From positions 19,984,153 through 20,048,152 of the forward strand of contig NC_037682.1 of the NCBI RefSeq assembly GCF_003255815.1: a DNA stretch of 64,000 bases. The letters run 5' to 3'. Below, in pieces: positions 10,557 to 22,716 of this stretch. How positions within the stretch are numbered: position 1 is the stretch's first letter; each line of letters opens with the position of its first letter. This stretch comes from Theropithecus gelada (Eukaryota > Chordata > Mammalia > Primates > Cercopithecidae). The notes below the pieces were generated by a model that did not search any database, was not told the DNA's origin, and saw only the letters and a program-made list of their open reading frames with translations. The position numbers and the translations under genes are program-made.

Positions 10557-11139
10557 GTGTTTTTTTTCCTTCAATCAGTTGAGACCAGGTAACTTATAGC
10601 CAGGGATAATGTTCAAAGTCTTCAAGTATGGCTTGCTGAATCAGAGTAGCTGGAGGTAAGAATGACATCCTGGGATCCCTTCTTGTGCTAAATGTTACCC
10701 ATTTAGTTGGTGGGTCTGGGTCTACGATAGCCAGGGAGGGGGAAACTTCAAGGGGTGGGGTGCCTCAGGGCAGTGGCTGCTGACCCACAGGCCTGGAAGT
10801 ATTTGACTTTGAATAACGGTACAGGTTTACTGGTGTCTACGCTGGCAGAGAATCTGCTGTGCTTACTCCCCTTCCCTTCCCTGGCAATCTAGCAGGTTCC
10901 TCCAGGCAGCTTCCCCAGCTCTTATTCCAAGAAAATAACCTGTCCCTGGGGTGGCTGCAGGTCACAGCTTTGTTGTTCTGGGGCAGTGGAGTGTCTGGTG
11001 ATTAGGCAACCCTGGAAGAAGGGCTTCCTGAGGAAACTCAGTCCTGGACTATTTTACATGTGTCAGGAGGATGCAGACAGCTCAACAGCTCTAGCAAATG
11101 CCTTAACTGATAGTGGCTTAATCAAGATAGGTGATTTTC
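10557..11139. other. Intergenic, nothing recognised
   Basis: No gene, RNA or named repeat is visible in this unique-looking sequence just downstream of the CHST1 3' end. Confidence 0.6.
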
Positions 11140-11875
11140 TTTTATAAAAAATTTTATTGGGGTAAAATAATAGAATTTAAAATTTACCATCTTAACCTTT
11201 TTAAGGTGTGCCATTCATTAAATACATTCATAACGTGTGCCACCATCCAGATCTGTAATTCTGTTCATTTTGTAAAAGTGAAACTCTGGACCCATTAAAC
11301 AAAAACTCCTCACCTACCCACCCACCTCCAGTGCCTGGAAACCACCATTCTGCTTTCTGTCTCTAGGAATTTGACTACTCTAGTACCTCATGTAAGTGGA
11401 ACCATACAGTGTTTGTCCTGTTACGACTGGGTCATCTCACTTAGTGTAATGTCCTCAAGGTTCATCCATGTTGTAGCATATGTCAAAATCTCTCTTTCTT
11501 TTTAAGGCTGAATAATATTCCACTGTATGGACATACCATATTTTGCTTATCCATTCATCCCTAGATGAACACTTGGTTGTTTCCATGTCTTAGCTACTGT
11601 CAATAATGCTGCTGTGAACATGGGTGTACAATGATCTCTTGAGACCCTGCTTTCCATTCTTTGGGCATATCTCCAGAAAGAGAATTGCTGGATCATGTGG
11701 CAGTTTTATTTTCAATCATTTGAGGAACTGCCATACTATTTTCCACAGTAGCTGAATGATTTTACATTCCCACCAACACTGCTCAAGGGTTTCAATTTTT
11801 GCCACATCACCAATTCTTGTTATTTTCTTTCTTTTTTTGAAAGTTAGCCATGCTCATGGGTGTGAGGTGGTTAGA
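11140..11875 (-). mobile_element. L1M LINE 3' end fragment
   Basis: Typical antisense L1 3' sequence: 'ggctgaataatattccactg', 'tccattcatccctagatgaa', 'aatgctgctgtgaacatggg', 'cattcccaccaacactgctc'. It is non-coding and diverged, probably an L1ME/L1M-class copy. Confidence 0.85.
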
Positions 11876-11894
11876 TAGCCTATTTTCTTTCACT

Positions 11895-12260
11895 CTCATT
11901 TAAGAGGCATAGGCTGTTCAGATCTGGTATGGTGGCTTCCAGGTCATGTGCCCAGATTTCGGGGTCCTGGCTCTTTCTATGTTGTTGCTTCATCTTTCTA
12001 AGGTATTGCCCATGGCTATATGGACCTAGAAGGCTTGCCAGGCAGCAGGAAGGAAAAAAAACAGGAAAGGACAGTACACCTCTGCCATGTATGAGAACAA
12101 TCTCAAAATTATAGACATCGCTTTCATTCATGTCTGATTGGCTACAGCCTGGCCACTTAGCCGTACTTAGCTGCAATGGAGGTTGGGAAATGTAGTCTTT
12201 TATCTGGATGGCCATAACTGTTAAGGTGGCTGATGAGTCCAAAGCTGATCTCCCTGAGAT
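11895..12260. repeat. Ancient interspersed repeat (family A, unnamed)
   Basis: A segment with 'ggcagcaggaagg', 'gtctgattggctac' and 'gttgggaaatgtagtctttt' is a pattern I know from many dispersed mammalian copies but cannot name safely. Related segments appear at 31265-31625, 34120-34470 and 54700-55115. Confidence 0.5.
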
Positions 12261-12774
12261 TCAGTTTCTCTTCTGCGCAAGAGAGGCAGGCTAATTTACA
12301 CCATCATTCTTTAAGACCAAGAAGCTGACTTGGAAAAGCCTCTGTCAGGACTGGTGGGCAGGTCCTGGGGCTCTTCTCAGCCTGTGATCCATAGGAGCTG
12401 CTTCTCCAGGCTGCAATGAGGAAGCTGACTCATCAGTTGGCTTCATGGCATCAGTGCCCAGGTGGTCCTCACTCAGTGCCCCTGGCTGGCTGTTCCAGCA
12501 CCCAGGGAAAGTTTGCTCCAATGGCCACAGCTGGCTGATTCTTCCCCTGTTAGGGTAAGTGACGCCGAGGCACTTGTCTTCACCTCTGACTGCCCTGTGG
12601 TGGATTGTCCCTGAGCCAGAGACTTCTCTCCTCTGGGTGCGTGGCTTCAGGCTGGAAGTGGGAGACACTGGAGATCCTGGCCTCGCTGGAGAGAAACCCT
12701 CCCTCAACTGCCATGACAGAAGACTTTAATAAGGCTGGCTGGAGCTTTTGGAGGAAAGCCCTGTTTAGTGATGG
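12261..12774. other. Intergenic, nothing recognised
   Basis: No gene or repeat was recognised. Short frames on both strands lack any protein-like character. Confidence 0.5.
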
Positions 12775-13190
12775 GTTCATTCATTCATTCATTTATTCAT
12801 TCAAGTATGTGTAGGCACTGGAATTATAGGCATTCCTTCAAGAAACGCAGTCTAATGGAAGGCAAACAGGCAAAAAGATAGGGATAGCCTGGGTGAAGTG
12901 TTCTGCCCACACAGGCAGGGCTGGGCCTCATACCAACTTGGTCCTGGAAAACACAAGGCCACTGTAATGAGGCACATGTTGGTTTGCTAGGCCTCATGGT
13001 CTCATTCTACCTGTCTTTGAGCTTAGAGAAATCAGGGAGGTCTTCCCTAAGGAGGTGGTGTTTGAATTGATTCCTGGGGATGTAGGAGCTGGCCCTATGG
13101 AGAAGCTGAGGAAGAAGCGGTGCAAAGGCACAGAGTAGGGAAAGCCTGGGGCATTGATAGCTGCACAGGCTTCAGGCAGGGTTGTGTGGG
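12775..13190 (-). repeat. L2 LINE fragment
   Basis: It starts with a TTCAT run typical of the antisense L2 3' end, followed by 'gaggtcttccctaaggaggt' and 'ggtgcaaaggcacagag', both characteristic of reverse-strand L2. Confidence 0.7.
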
Positions 13191-13454
13191 GCCAGGCCAT
13201 GTACTAGATCCTGTGCTCTGCTCCTCAAGCCTGGAAAGCTTGCCAGTTCACCAAGGGCAGTTTAGCCTTCAAGGGATTTAGTTTTTATGACCATGCCCAC
13301 AGGAGAAATTCAGAAACCAGAGAGCTTGCCTGCTTTCAGGATAATGACCAGACTCTCCCAGCACTGTTTGAAGCCTGCATGTTCTAGCCCCTGCCACCCC
13401 AAGCTTCATCCAGTACCACGGTTCCCTCCACTCTTCACTCTCCAGCCTTCTTGC

Positions 13455-14256
13455 TTTCTGGTGATTTCATGAACACATGGTGGTGGATTGTTGCAGTTAC
13501 AGCCTCCAGTTTGTTCATGCCTCCCTGTACCCACACTGTTTGGTAGTGTCTTCCCACGCTGACTCTGGGTTCCGCCACATGCCTTGCTCTGGTCAGTGGA
13601 ACAGTAGCAAGTGCAGAGATGTGAAAAGTACTTGAGCTTTGGAGCGTGCTTTTTCTTGCTGCCTCTTGGAAACCTTCGACTGCCATGTGCAGGAAGCCCA
13701 GGGTAGCTTGCTGAAGAAGAAAAGCCCACCAAGAGGAGTCCCAGTCATCGATCCGCCAGTTCCTCACAGACTTGACAACTGTTGAAGATGCATGAGTGAG
13801 CCCCAGCTGAGATCAGCCACTACCTAACCCAGAGGGTTGGAGCCATCTGGCTGAGCCCAGCCAAATTTCTGACCTACAACATTGCCTGGATGAGGCCAGG
13901 CACGGTGGCTCACGCCTGTAATCCAACACTTTGGGAGGTTGAGAGGGGTGAATCTCCTGAGGTCAGGAGTTTGAGACCAGCCTGACCAACATGGTGAAAC
14001 CCTGTCTCTACTAAAAATATAAAAACTAGCTGGTTGTGGTGGTGCACGCCTGTAATCCCAATGGGAGGCTGAGGCAGGAGAATCGCTTGAACCGGGGAGG
14101 CGGAGGCTGCAGTGAGCTGAGGTCACATCACTGCACTCCAGCCTGGGCAACAGAGTGTGACTCTGTTAAAAAAAAAAAAAAGAAAAAAAAGAAAGGATGT
14201 TATTTTAAGCCACTAAGTTTTGGAGTGACTTGACAGAATAAAAACTGATACACGTC
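13455..14256 (+). mobile_element. MLT1-like ERVL-MaLR LTR, split by an Alu
   Basis: The left part carries 'gactgccatgtgcaggaagc' and 'cccagctgagatcagcca'. After the Alu, the segment 'ttttaagccactaagttttg' through 'actgatac' matches the 3' end of MLT1-type LTRs in sense orientation. The LTR therefore predates the Alu. The 5' limit and subfamily are uncertain. Confidence 0.65.
13894..14196 (+). mobile_element. Alu SINE (AluS-like)
   Basis: A full-length sense Alu from 'ggccaggcacggtggctcac' to an A tail interrupted by G. It is inserted in the MLT1-like LTR. Confidence 0.95.
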
Positions 14257-14269
14257 TTTCTCTATCCCA

Positions 14270-14600
14270 TTGCAGGGTCTTTGCATAGACTGTTCCTTAT
14301 TCCTGGGTTGTTCCTGGTCTCCTCTTTACCCAGTTGATGTCTCCCTACTCTTTGGATCTCAGCTTCATTATCAACACTTCCTTGGTTTTACAAGACTAGT
14401 TCAGCTATCCTGATGATAGGCCCTTATATAGCAGACTATATACCTTACACGTCTGGATTATAGACCCTTATAGCACCTTGTATATCTCTTTTATAGTGTT
14501 TACTACAGTTGTAATCATACTTTTTATTACAGGACCTAGCACAAAATAGGTGTCCAATAAACAGCGATTGAATGGATAAAAGAATAAATAAAACAGGTGT
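14270..14600 (+). repeat. L2 LINE 3' end
   Basis: Sense L2 order is visible: 'agcaccttgtatatctcttt', 'gtttactacagttgtaatca' and 'caaaataggtgtccaataaa', ending with the A/TGAA-rich tail. Confidence 0.8.
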
Positions 14601-15814
14601 TCCCCCTCTGATAAAAGAGCTGTCTTGTCCAAGGCCTTCACTTAGGAGTGGGCAACGCCTCCAAGGAATCTGAATGAGATCCGCAGCAGCACACGCCTTC
14701 ACAGGCTGTTTCACACAAGTTAGAGGAGGCCGAGCTCAATTTTGTTCCAAGAGTCCACATCCTTCCCCGGCAGTCAGCAGCTCTAACTCTACAGACCAGC
14801 ATTGGCTATCCTGTTTCCTTGTCACGATGCCATCACCTGCCTTGCCACTTGTTACAGTTTCCAAGGCTAACACTCTGAAAGAGAATAACAGCCAACAAAC
14901 ATGTGTATAGAATTTGACAGTTTACGAAGCACACTTCCCCCTCCTGTTAGTCACACCTCCACAGCGACTGTCTCTGCTGATGCCAAGGCACCTCTTTCTA
15001 GCCAGGAAGTGGTGGTCAGAGCCCCACTTCGGCAGGACAGGCCTTGTCCCCATGGCTTCTGTGTTTTGTGTCTTGATGGCTTAGGTCCTAAGGAGTAACT
15101 TCCTGCTCTTGTCTCCAGGCTCAGGGCCCCTCTCACCCCATGGGTCTGGGGTTGTGTCCTGTTGTTTCTTTTCATCATGGACTTCCTCTGTTTGTGTGTT
15201 CCCACCTGCTTACCCTTGTTCCTCTCCTTGCCAGCAACAAACACTGGCCTCCTTGTCACACTTCCCTGGGATTCTGGGGCACTCGCTGGGCCCCACTTCC
15301 TATCATCTTTGAGGGTATTGTGCAGGAACAAACCTGCCCTTCCTGAATCATCCCGTTCCCAGGAAAAGTACTTGCTGGGGAAGGATTTCTCCCTGCGGGA
15401 ATATCTTTACTTCTGGGGAAGGAAAAGATGTCGGGGAAGCACCTTCACACACCCAGTGAGAAAACACAGGCTTCTGCCTCCTGAGCACTGGCAAGCAGGT
15501 TGGAATCAAGTCCTTATGGGCAAGTAGCCAGGGTTTAGGCCTACCAGGGAGTCGAGCTGCAGTCATCAGCAGGGTTGGCTTTGTGTCTTTGTGTGGTGCA
15601 GCCGGGAGACTAATGCCCAAGTTAGAGATCTGGCTGGCCTGGGAGCCTAGAGTCTTCCTGAGCGGGGGACACATGGGACTATCCTCAAGTGTCACAGGGC
15701 TTTGAAGCACTCCCTAGAAACATCTGCTGCCCTGCCTGCCTGTAGTTGCACCTTCTGCTCCTTAGAGATGCCACCTGCTGATGACTTCTGATTGAATTGG
15801 GTCTTATTCCTCTT
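14601..15814. other. Intergenic, nothing recognised
   Basis: No gene, RNA gene or confidently named repeat. Frames of up to 126 codons occur on both strands but have no initiation context, splice support or family resemblance. Confidence 0.5.
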
Positions 15815-16025
15815 GGGAAATGCTATGATGAAAAGCGTGGTTCTGATTCCAGTTTCATCTCTGCTATTTGCTGTGTGATATTGGGCACAGCACTTAAGCT
15901 TTCTGAGCTTGCCTCAGACGGCTACTACGAAGGCTCCATAAAGTAATGCATTTACATGTATAGAATGGTGCTTGGCACATAGTGAGTGCTCAATAAATGC
16001 TAGGAATCATCACCATCATTATCAT
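15815..16025 (+). repeat. MIR SINE
   Basis: Sense MIR: a 'gtgatattgggcacagcact' block, 'taagctttctgagcttgcct' and the 3' end 'gcacatagtgagtgctcaat', followed by an ATC-rich tail. Confidence 0.8.
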
Positions 16026-16115
16026 CATCATTTTACTCACAGTGCCTAGCAAGGTGCCAGGAATATGATAGCCACTTAATGAATAATGAATGTTTGTTGA
16101 ATGAATGCATTTTTT
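16026..16115 (+). repeat. MIR/L2-type 3' end fragment
   Basis: 'cagtgcctagcaaggtgcca' then 'gaatgtttgttgaatgaatg' repeats the 3'-end motif shared by MIR and L2. It lies immediately after another MIR and may be a second insertion. Confidence 0.6.
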
Positions 16116-17149
16116 AGTGAGCTCTCCTAATTTGAAAGGCTACCAATGCCCAAAGTTACACCTGAATAAAATGCACAGCAGACAGTGTCACCTCCTTATT
16201 AGTCAAGGCCTAGAGCCAATGGCTAACTAGGGAAGAGAAGTGAGGGACAGCCAGAAATGCCCACAGAATGATCACGAAGCGTAGGGATAAGCTGGCCCCC
16301 CGGCACAGGAAGATTCCTGCAGGTTCCAGGTCCTGTTGGATGAGCAACCCTCAGGGAGAAGCTAGCTGAGTTAACTTGCCATTTTCAGGCCACATTCCCA
16401 AGATCATCTAGCTTCCTGGAAAAATGGCCTCCTGGGGTAGCCCAAGCCAGCTGCCAGCTACCACCACTAGGTCGACTGAACTTGACCTTTCTGCCCTTTT
16501 GAGGCATCTGTACTTGTGGCGCTCCTTTTCCATCCACAAAGGACTGTTTTAAGTATGGGGAATTCAGAATGTTTTCCTCCTAAGGCCCAGGGAGCCCACT
16601 GTCTAAGGTATGCAGTGATGGAAGTTGTAGAGCTGTCGTAAGCTTGGATCTTTCAGCTTCCTCAACTGGGTCTGGGAACAGCCAGCCAACCACACCCAAA
16701 GTCTGGGGACATCCTCCTCAGGCAAACCCTAGCAGCTGGGCTGTGGGCAACAATGCCTTTGTCCTGTATTGCTTCCTGCCTTCTTCCTTCCTTATAACAC
16801 CTCAGCCTTTAGCAATGTCACGCTGGCTTTGGGCTGGCTTTGAGATGCTGGGTGTGGCTTTGGGGACACGGACATTCGCACTAAAGGTTGCAGGAGGCAT
16901 TTAGAGCTATCCAGAAAAAGTGGAAAATCAGTGATTCAGGTGAGAGGAGACTCAAATTGAGATCTTGTTTCACTGCATCTTGCTGCATCAAGCAGTAATC
17001 TTCCTAGAGCCTCAATGTCCCAGCTAAAAAGCCGGGGGACAATTATTGAAAAGAATGTGTCTTCTGTAGCCATTGGATATAGAGGACTACTGATGTCCAT
17101 CCAGTAAAGTTCAACATATAGACCGAATATCTGTCTCTCCTGTCTTAAA
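16116..17149. other. Intergenic, nothing recognised
   Basis: Mostly unique-looking sequence without a gene or named repeat. Confidence 0.5.
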
Positions 17150-17745
17150 AAATCTGTTTATTCCGTTGATTACTGAGAAAATGTGTTAAAGATTTCATAC
17201 CATTACTGTGGATTTATCTATTTCTCCATGTATCCCTGCCATGTTTTGCTGTATCATGTTGAGGCTGTAATTTTAGGTGCATCCAATCTAAAGTTATGTA
17301 TATTTCTTGTGAACCGAACCTTTTATCATTACAAAGTGTTCCTGCTGACCATAGTATGTGTTTGCCTCAAAATCTATTTTGTCTAATGTCAGTACAGCAA
17401 CACTAGCCTCCTTTGGTTTCTTATTCGTGTGGTTTCTTATTCTTTCAGTTTACACACGTCTTGCAATTACTGATGTATTTGCATTTATATCTGCCATCTG
17501 ATTTTTGCGTCCTACTTTTCTCACTCATTGTATGCTTTTTCATCTCTTGTTTTCATTCCTTATTTCCTTTTTATTATATTTTCTTCCCTCCACTAATTAG
17601 AAAATTATGTATCTGTTTCTATTCCTTTAGTAGGCAACCTTAGCAACTACAGATTCCTTTCTCAGTTTATCTGAGTCTAAAGTTAATCAATATCCTTTTA
17701 TTGGGAAACACACTTAATACCTTAAAACACTTTAATTACATTCCC
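17150..17745 (-). mobile_element. L1M LINE fragment
   Basis: AT-rich antisense L1 text ('gaggctgtaattttaggtgc', 'ttttatcattacaaagtgtt', 'aaaatctattttgtctaatg') diverged from old L1M/HAL1 elements. It is interrupted at its right end by an Alu. Confidence 0.7.
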
Positions 17746-17757
17746 CCCCACCCCCCC

Positions 17758-18048
17758 TTTTTTTTTTGAGACAGAGTCTTGCTCGGTTGCCCAGACTGGA
17801 GTGCAGTGGCGCAATCTCAGCTCACTGCACCCTCTGCCTCCTGGGTTCAAGCTATTCTCTTGCCTCAGCCTCCCGAGTAGCTGGGACTACAGGCACATGC
17901 CACCACGCCCGGCTAATTTTTTGCATTTTTAGTAGAGACAGGGTTTCACTGTGTTAGCCAGGATGGTCTCAATCTCCTGACCTCATGATCCACCCGCCTC
18001 AGCCTCCCAAAGTACTGGGATTACAGGTGTGAGCCACTGCACCCTGCC
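17758..18048 (-). mobile_element. Alu SINE
   Basis: A full-length antisense Alu ('gagacagagtcttgctcggt' to 'ccactgcaccctgcc'). Flanking 'acattcc' and 'acatttcc' may be its target-site duplication. Confidence 0.95.
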
Positions 18049-18089
18049 ACATTTCCTTCTTTTAAACTACTATGTTGCTGTTGTGATGC

Positions 18090-18220
18090 TTTTTGATTTT
18101 TTAAAGAGACAAGGTCTTGCTATAATGCCCAGACTGATCTCGAACTCCTAGCCTCAAGCAGTCCTCCTGCCTCAGCTTCCTAAGTAGCTGGGATTACAGA
18201 CACAAGCCATTGTGACCAGC
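18090..18220 (-). mobile_element. Alu monomer (FLAM/AluJ-half-like)
   Basis: One antisense Alu arm only: 'gagacaaggtcttgctataa', 'ctcgaactcctagcctcaag' and 'gctgggattacagacacaag'. It is diverged, as expected of old monomers. Confidence 0.8.
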
Positions 18221-18972
18221 TGTGATGAATGTTAAACAAATGCATTATATGTGGTCTTTTATTGTTTTTTTTCCCCAAAATAATCAATTTTGGGGGGACA
18301 TCATCTGCACACAATAAAATTTATTCATTTAAAGTATACTGTTTGATGAGTTTTTCACAAATGTGTAGTTATGTAATCACTGCCACACTCAAAAGATAAA
18401 ATATCTCTATCAAGCCAAATAATTCCCTTGTGCCCTTTCCTTTCCCCATCCCCAGTCCTTGGCGACCATTGAACTGCTTTCTGTCACTTTAGTTTTACCT
18501 TTTCTAAAATTTTGTATAAATGCGATCATACACTATGTAGTCTTTTGTGTCTGGCTTCTTTCACTTAGATGGCTCTTGAGATTCATGGTGTTGAATGTTT
18601 CAGTGATCTGTTTCCTTTTATTGTTCAGCTCTCTTCATTCCTTTGTGTGGATACAAATTTCCACCTGGTATCACTTTCCTTCTGCCTGAAGAACTTCATT
18701 TAACATTTCTTGGAGTGTGGGGTGGCTGATAATAAAGTCTCCCAGGTTTTGCCTGAAAATGTTTACATTTGCCTTTGGTTTTAAGAAGATATTTTCCCTG
18801 GATTTAGAATTTCAAGTTGATAGTTTTTCTTTCAGTGCTTTAACGATTTTTGCTTCAGTGTCTTCTGACGTGTATCGTTTTTGATGAGGTATCTATCATA
18901 ATTCTCATCTTTTTTTTTTTTTATCTACACATTATGTATCTTTCCACTGGCAGCTTTTAAGATTTTCTCTGT
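18221..18972 (-). mobile_element. L1M LINE 3'UTR
   Basis: Characteristic antisense L1M 3' sequence: 'gtatactgtttgatgagttt', 'cagtccttggcgaccattga', 'cttcatttaacatttcttgg', 'tttcaagttgatagtttttc'. It is continued after two Alus. Confidence 0.8.
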
Positions 18973-19270
18973 GGCTGGGCGCAGTGGCACACGCCTATAA
19001 TCCCAGCACTTTGGGAGGCTGAGGCGGGCAGATCACCTGAGATCAGGAGTTTGAGACTAGCCTGACCAACACGGAGAAATCCCGTCTCTACTAAAAAATA
19101 TAAAAATTAGTCGGGTGTGGTGGCGCATGCGTGTAATCCCAGTTACTCAGGAGGCTGAGGCAGGAGAACTGCTTGAACCTGGGAGGCGGAGGTTGTGGTG
19201 AGCTGAGATCTTGCCATTGCACTCCAACCTGGGCAACAAGAGCGAAACTCCATCTCAAAAAAAAAAAAAT
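18973..19270 (+). mobile_element. Alu SINE (AluS-like)
   Basis: A full-length sense Alu with an A tail, inserted in L1M sequence. Confidence 0.95.
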
Positions 19271-20135
19271 ATATTTTCTATATCACTAATTTTCAGCAGT
19301 TTTGATTATCATCTGCCTTGGTGTGTTTTTCCTTTATTTTTATCCTGTTTGGGGTTTGTTGAGCTTTTTGTATTTGTGAGTTCGTAGCTTTCTTCAAATG
19401 TAGAAAAGTTGGCTGGGCATGGTGGCTCATGCCTGACATCCCAGCACTTTGGGAGGCTGAGGTGGGCAAATCATTTGAGGTCAAGAGTTCAAGACCAGCC
19501 TGGCCAACATGGTGAAACCCTGTCTCTACTAAAAATACAAAATACAAAACAAAACAAAACAAAAAAAGCTGGGCATGGTGGCACACACCCGTAGTTCCAA
19601 CTACTCATGAGATTGAGACGGGGTAATCGTTTGAACCTGGGAGGTGGAGTTTGCAGTGAGCTGGGATAGGGCTGCTGCATTGCAGAGAGAGACTCTATCT
19701 CAGAAAAAAAAAAAGAATAAAAAATAATTTAGAAAAGTTTTAGCCATTTTTTCTTCAAATATTTTTTTCTGTTCCTACCCCTGTCCCCCTGCTGAGACTC
19801 TAATTACCTATGTTAGGTACCCTGCCATTGTTCCACAGAAGACTGAGGCTCTGTTAGTTTTTTCCAGTCTTTTTCCTCTTTGTGCTCAATTTGGATAGTG
19901 TCTAATGCTTTGTTTTTAAGTTGACTGATCTTTTCTTCTTTAATGTCTAATCTGTTGCTAATCCCACTCAATGTACTTTTCATTTTAGTTTGTATTTTTC
20001 ATCTCTATATGGCCTTTGGGTCTTTTTATGTTTTATATCTTCCATTTTATCTTCACTGTGTTCATGTTCTCCTTTACATCTTTGAGTATTTATAGTGTTT
20101 TGAAGTCTCTGATGACTAAGTCTAGCAGGGGAAAT
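19271..20135 (-). mobile_element. L1M LINE 3'UTR (continued)
   Basis: The L1M text continues on both sides of the second Alu: 'ttgattatcatctgccttgg', 'ggggtttgttgagctttttg', 'agccattttttcttcaaata', then 'ttggatagtgtctaatgctt'. It is broken by Alu 19411-19729. Confidence 0.8.
19411..19729 (+). mobile_element. Alu SINE with exact 10-bp target duplication
   Basis: A full-length sense Alu whose middle A linker has grown into CAAAA-type repeats. 'tagaaaagtt' lies directly before it (19401-19410) and after its tail (19730-19739). Confidence 0.97.
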
Positions 20136-20318
20136 GCCAGATGCTTATAAAACCATCAGATCTCATGAGACTCTCTCACTCATTATCAGAAGAACAGCAT
20201 AGGGAAACCACACCCATAATCCAATTACCTCCATGTGGTCCTACTCTTGACACATGGGTATTATGAGGATTACAATTCAAGATGAAATTTTGGGTGAGGA
20301 CACAGCCAGACCAAATCA
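20136..20318 (-). mobile_element. THE1/MST-class LTR fragment
   Basis: Antisense THE1/MST LTR: 'tataaaaccatcagatctca', 'agaacagcatagggaaacca', 'attacaattcaagatgaaat', ending near 'gccagaccaaatca'. It contains roughly the LTR's 5' half; the rest is missing. Non-coding. Confidence 0.85.
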
Positions 20319-20371
20319 CTTGGCCTCTCAAAGTGCTAGGATTACAGGCATGAGCCACCACACCCAGCCAA
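20319..20371 (-). mobile_element. Alu fragment (about 50 bases)
   Basis: Only the left-arm 5' end of an antisense Alu remains ('tggcctctcaaagtgctagg' to 'cacacccagcc'). Confidence 0.85.
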
Positions 20372-21740
20372 CATTTCTTTCTTAATTTTTTTGTTTTGAA
20401 TTGCTTACTGTGGTAAAGGAAATCCTGTAGCAGTTTAAAGCTTTGAGAGCAAAAGTGTAGGTCCCTTTTCATGCCTTTTAATTCTGTATTTAAAAAGATA
20501 TTACTTTTCATACAACATATATACTTTTGATATATTACTTTTTAAATAATTTAATGCAGTTAATGTTTGATTAGATTTATCCATATACCACTTTATTTAT
20601 TCTTACACCTCAGAGTTTCTTTCTGATATTTCTTTTTATTTTATTTATTTTTCTACCTTGGAATATAACTTTCAGTGAGATTTCATAGTGGTAAACTTCC
20701 AGTTTTTGGATATCTGACAATGTCTTTTTCTTACCTTTGTTCTTTCAATATATCTTCTCTGTGTGTAGAATTTGGGGGTGATATTTATTTTTTCAGTATG
20801 TTGAAAATATCATTCTATTTTCTTCATGGTTTCCATGACTGCTGGTGAGAATCAGCCATTATTCTAATAGTTTTCCTAAAATAATATTTGTTTCTTGGTT
20901 GGTTTAAAAATCTTGTTATTGACATAAGAATTTGCAGTTTTACCATGATGGGACTAAGTATAAATTTTTTATTTAATGTTTGTATTCACTGGGCTTTTGA
21001 ATCTGTGGGTTGATGTCTTTTATCAGTTCTGAAGTTCTCAGCTATTAGTTTTTAAAATATTGCTTCTGCCTCATTCTCTTGCACATTTTTTTCCTGGAAT
21101 TATAATTAGACATATATTAGACTGTTGTACTTTATCCTTCATTAAAAAAAAAACTCTTAATTTTTTTCTTTGTCTTTTTCTGCTCAATTCTAGATAATTT
21201 CCTGGTAATTATCTTTCAGTTTATCAATTCTCTCTTTAGCTGTATCTAGTCTGTAGTTAAGTATGCCTATCCAGTATTTAATTTTAGTTATGATGTTTTT
21301 CATTCCTAGAAGTTATCTTTTACTTTATCAATGTCACTTAATTATTCTTTACTATTTCTTTTCTTGTTTCCTGTACATATTTTAAAGTGTATTTTTTATT
21401 TTTTAAAAAATAATGCACATAATTATTTTATATTTTAATCAATAGGTCTAATACCTGTGTCCTTTGCAGGTCTGTTCTACAGCCAATTGTTCTGTTGCTT
21501 CTTTGTTATGATGCCTTGTTTCCTTGTGTGTTTTGATTAGTTTTATATTGCAAGTAGCCCATTTTCCTTTGATTTTTGCTTATGGAAATTTGTTATAGCT
21601 AGGATTGTAGAGGATTCTTCCAAAGAGTATTTATTTTTGCTCTTGACAGGCTCCTGGGGGCACTACGTGGCAGCAACCACTCCAAATTAAATTCTTGGCT
21701 TGTGGGGTCTTGAACAACCCAGATAGTATGAAGTTGGCTT
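20372..21740 (-). mobile_element. Second L1M LINE 3'UTR-like block
   Basis: AT-rich antisense L1-like text repeats the themes of the preceding L1M ('tttttgaatctgtgggtt'-type motif near 20995, 'agttctcagctattagtttt', 'tttcagtttatcaattctct'). It therefore looks like a separate, more diverged insertion. It is too degraded to encode protein. Confidence 0.55.
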
Positions 21741-22274
21741 ACAAACTTGTGTAAGAAGTGGCTGATTGTTCCAGATTTTTAGTACTTTTTCTGCTTTCCA
21801 CTTAGTGCTTAGTTTTAAGACAATCAATTTTCTTTGTAGTCCTCATGAAGAAGAGGTTCTTGATATTTCTCCTTAGTTCTAAACCTGAGAGCAAGCCCCT
21901 TGGAAGTCTCAGCTATTCTGTGGGAGAAACCCTTATTAGACTTTCCAACTTGGGAATATCTTGGGCTTTGTTAGCTCTTCCTTGAGTGCTAGGATCCTGG
22001 GAATACCAAAACTCTGTTTCACAGGGTTTAGTAAATGTCTTCTGGGAAAACATCAGCTGCTTTTCTCCCGTTACCTTTCTGGTTTCTACCTTCACCGCAT
22101 TTTTTTTTTTTTTTTGCCGTGTGCATTATTTACTTTCTTGCCAGTTTGTCTTACACGTAAGAAGATCTTTTATTATTTTGTCTATATTTTTAAAGTTGTT
22201 TTCAATAGGAGAGTCATTCCAGGCATCTGGCATTTAATATTACCAAAAACAGAACTGCTGGGGTCATGCTTGGT
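21741..22274. other. Intergenic, nothing recognised
   Basis: AT-rich sequence with a T tract at about 22099-22115. No gene; possibly more degraded L1. Confidence 0.45.
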
Positions 22275-22350
22275 GTTCTTCGCTATTACCTAGCACATAG
22301 TAGGTCCTCAGACACTATTTGGTAAATAAATGAATGAACAAGAGGATGAA
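22275..22350 (+). repeat. MIR/L2 3' end fragment
   Basis: 'tagcacatagtaggtcctca' then 'ggtaaataaatgaatgaaca' is the typical sense 3' end. Confidence 0.65.
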
Positions 22351-22716
22351 TGAACATGTAGGCACACTGCTTTGCCTGCATGAAATGTTGGAAACAGCAT
22401 GAGGTCAGAGACCTTTTCTGATGAGTTTACTACTGTCTGAAACTTTATGTAATGACCTATGCCAGGGTCTAGCTAATGTCAACTGATCTTGACTCAGACT
22501 CATCTGGAAGCACAGTGGGAAATTTGTTCCCATAGGCAACCCTTGCCCTGTGCATAGAGCAACTCTTCTAATCTGTGGGATGTTGGGAATGGATGATGAG
22601 GATGGGTTTCAATGACTGTTCTCTGTTCTTTTCCTGGTTACTCTGGGGCTGTTGGCTGCAAGTCTTCTCTCATGGTGATGGAGTGTTGTCCTTGGTCTCC
22701 TTGGTGCTGTGTCCAA

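Noticed and set aside
22099..22115. T run as an Alu or retrocopy tail
   Set aside because: The adjacent sequence does not match Alu or any transcript I recognise.
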